NCBI GenBank assembly: GCA_025925615.1
Contig: JAICLN010000229.1
Location: 1-6,951, forward strand
Direction of reading: 5' to 3'
Source of the DNA: Actinomycetospora sp.
GTDB lineage: Bacteria; Actinomycetota; Actinomycetes; Mycobacteriales; Pseudonocardiaceae
Length of the DNA stretch: 6,951 bases
Shown: positions 6,771 through 6,951 of the stretch, one piece after another
Position numbering within the stretch: position 1 is the first letter of the stretch
Layout of the letters: each line of letters starts with the position of its first letter
Program-made: the position numbers and the translations under genes
The notes under the pieces: generated by a model
Databases searched by the model: none
What the model was told of the DNA's origin: nothing
What the model saw: the letters and a program-made list of their open reading frames with translations, nothing else

Positions 6771-6951
6771 GTGACGACCTGGGCCGTCGGCCGTGCCGCC
6801 GACCTCCCCGCCGGATCCGACGGCCGTCCGGCCGCCCCGGGCGCGGACCAGGCCGCCCGGCTCGCACGCCTGCTCGTCGGGGAACGCCTCGAGAGCGCCC
6901 GCGGCCTGGTCCTCACCGGGTCGCCCGGCGCCGGGAAGTCGACCGTCACCG
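6771..6951 (+). CDS. P-loop NTPase, N-terminal 60 residues only
   Basis: The frame starts at GTG 6771 and runs off the window after 60 codons. The N-terminus is about 25 residues of Ala/Gly/Pro/Asp-rich sequence, then a helix QAARLARLLVGERLESA (27-43), then a hydrophobic strand and Walker A motif GLVLTGSPGAGKSTVT (45-60), so it binds ATP or GTP. The fragment is too short to choose between an AAA-type ATPase, a kinase and a dynamin-like GTPase. Hsp70/GrpE paralogue loci in actinobacteria are sometimes followed by dynamin-like GTPases, which is context from general knowledge. The GSPGAGKST loop looks more like an ATPase or kinase than the GKSS of bacterial dynamins. Confidence 0.75.
   Translation, partial: MTTWAVGRAADLPAGSDGRPAAPGADQAARLARLLVGERLESARGLVLTGSPGAGKSTVT

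Overview
This window comes from a very GC-rich actinobacterial chromosome. The extreme third-position GC, the GTG starts and the gene content suggest a Pseudonocardiaceae-like organism, but that placement is an inference; there is no rRNA or other taxonomic marker here. No tRNA, rRNA, CRISPR array, insertion sequence or phage gene was seen.

Left half (1-4412), all leftward. Transcription order is an alkaline-phosphatase/NPP-superfamily phosphohydrolase (4412 to 3273), then a xanthine dehydrogenase/CO dehydrogenase-type molybdenum hydroxylase large subunit of the form II (AYRGAGR) class (3132 to 757), then a GNAT-fold acetyltransferase cut by the window edge (532 to 1). The molybdenum subunit has no iron-sulfur or FAD subunit gene beside it. 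The phosphohydrolase has Ala where the family normally has a metal-binding Asp. The 224-base gap below the hydroxylase gene holds two copies of a 61-base hairpin-forming repeat.

Right half (4661-6951), all rightward. A divergent, AT-richer intergenic region (4413-4660) separates the two halves and carries an inverted repeat and a perfect 9-bp stem touching the grpE ribosome binding site. After it come a divergent GrpE-like nucleotide exchange factor, an Hsp70 gene overlapping it by 8 bases, an 81-85 residue unrecognised reading frame, a 52-residue single-pass membrane protein and the start of a Walker A (P-loop) protein that runs off the edge. Tight overlaps and good Shine-Dalgarno sequences from grpE to the membrane protein point to one operon.

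The most striking point is the Hsp70 gene. Its ATPase domain is well conserved for about 302 residues, then homology stops abruptly near base 6230, before the second adenosine-binding motif and the whole substrate-binding domain. Protein-like sequence resumes at once in the -1 frame. A perfect 10-bp inverted repeat brackets this junction. The locus therefore looks like an accessory GrpE/Hsp70 stress operon that has suffered an internal deletion or fusion, or contains an assembly or sequencing error. Comparison with relatives would decide which.
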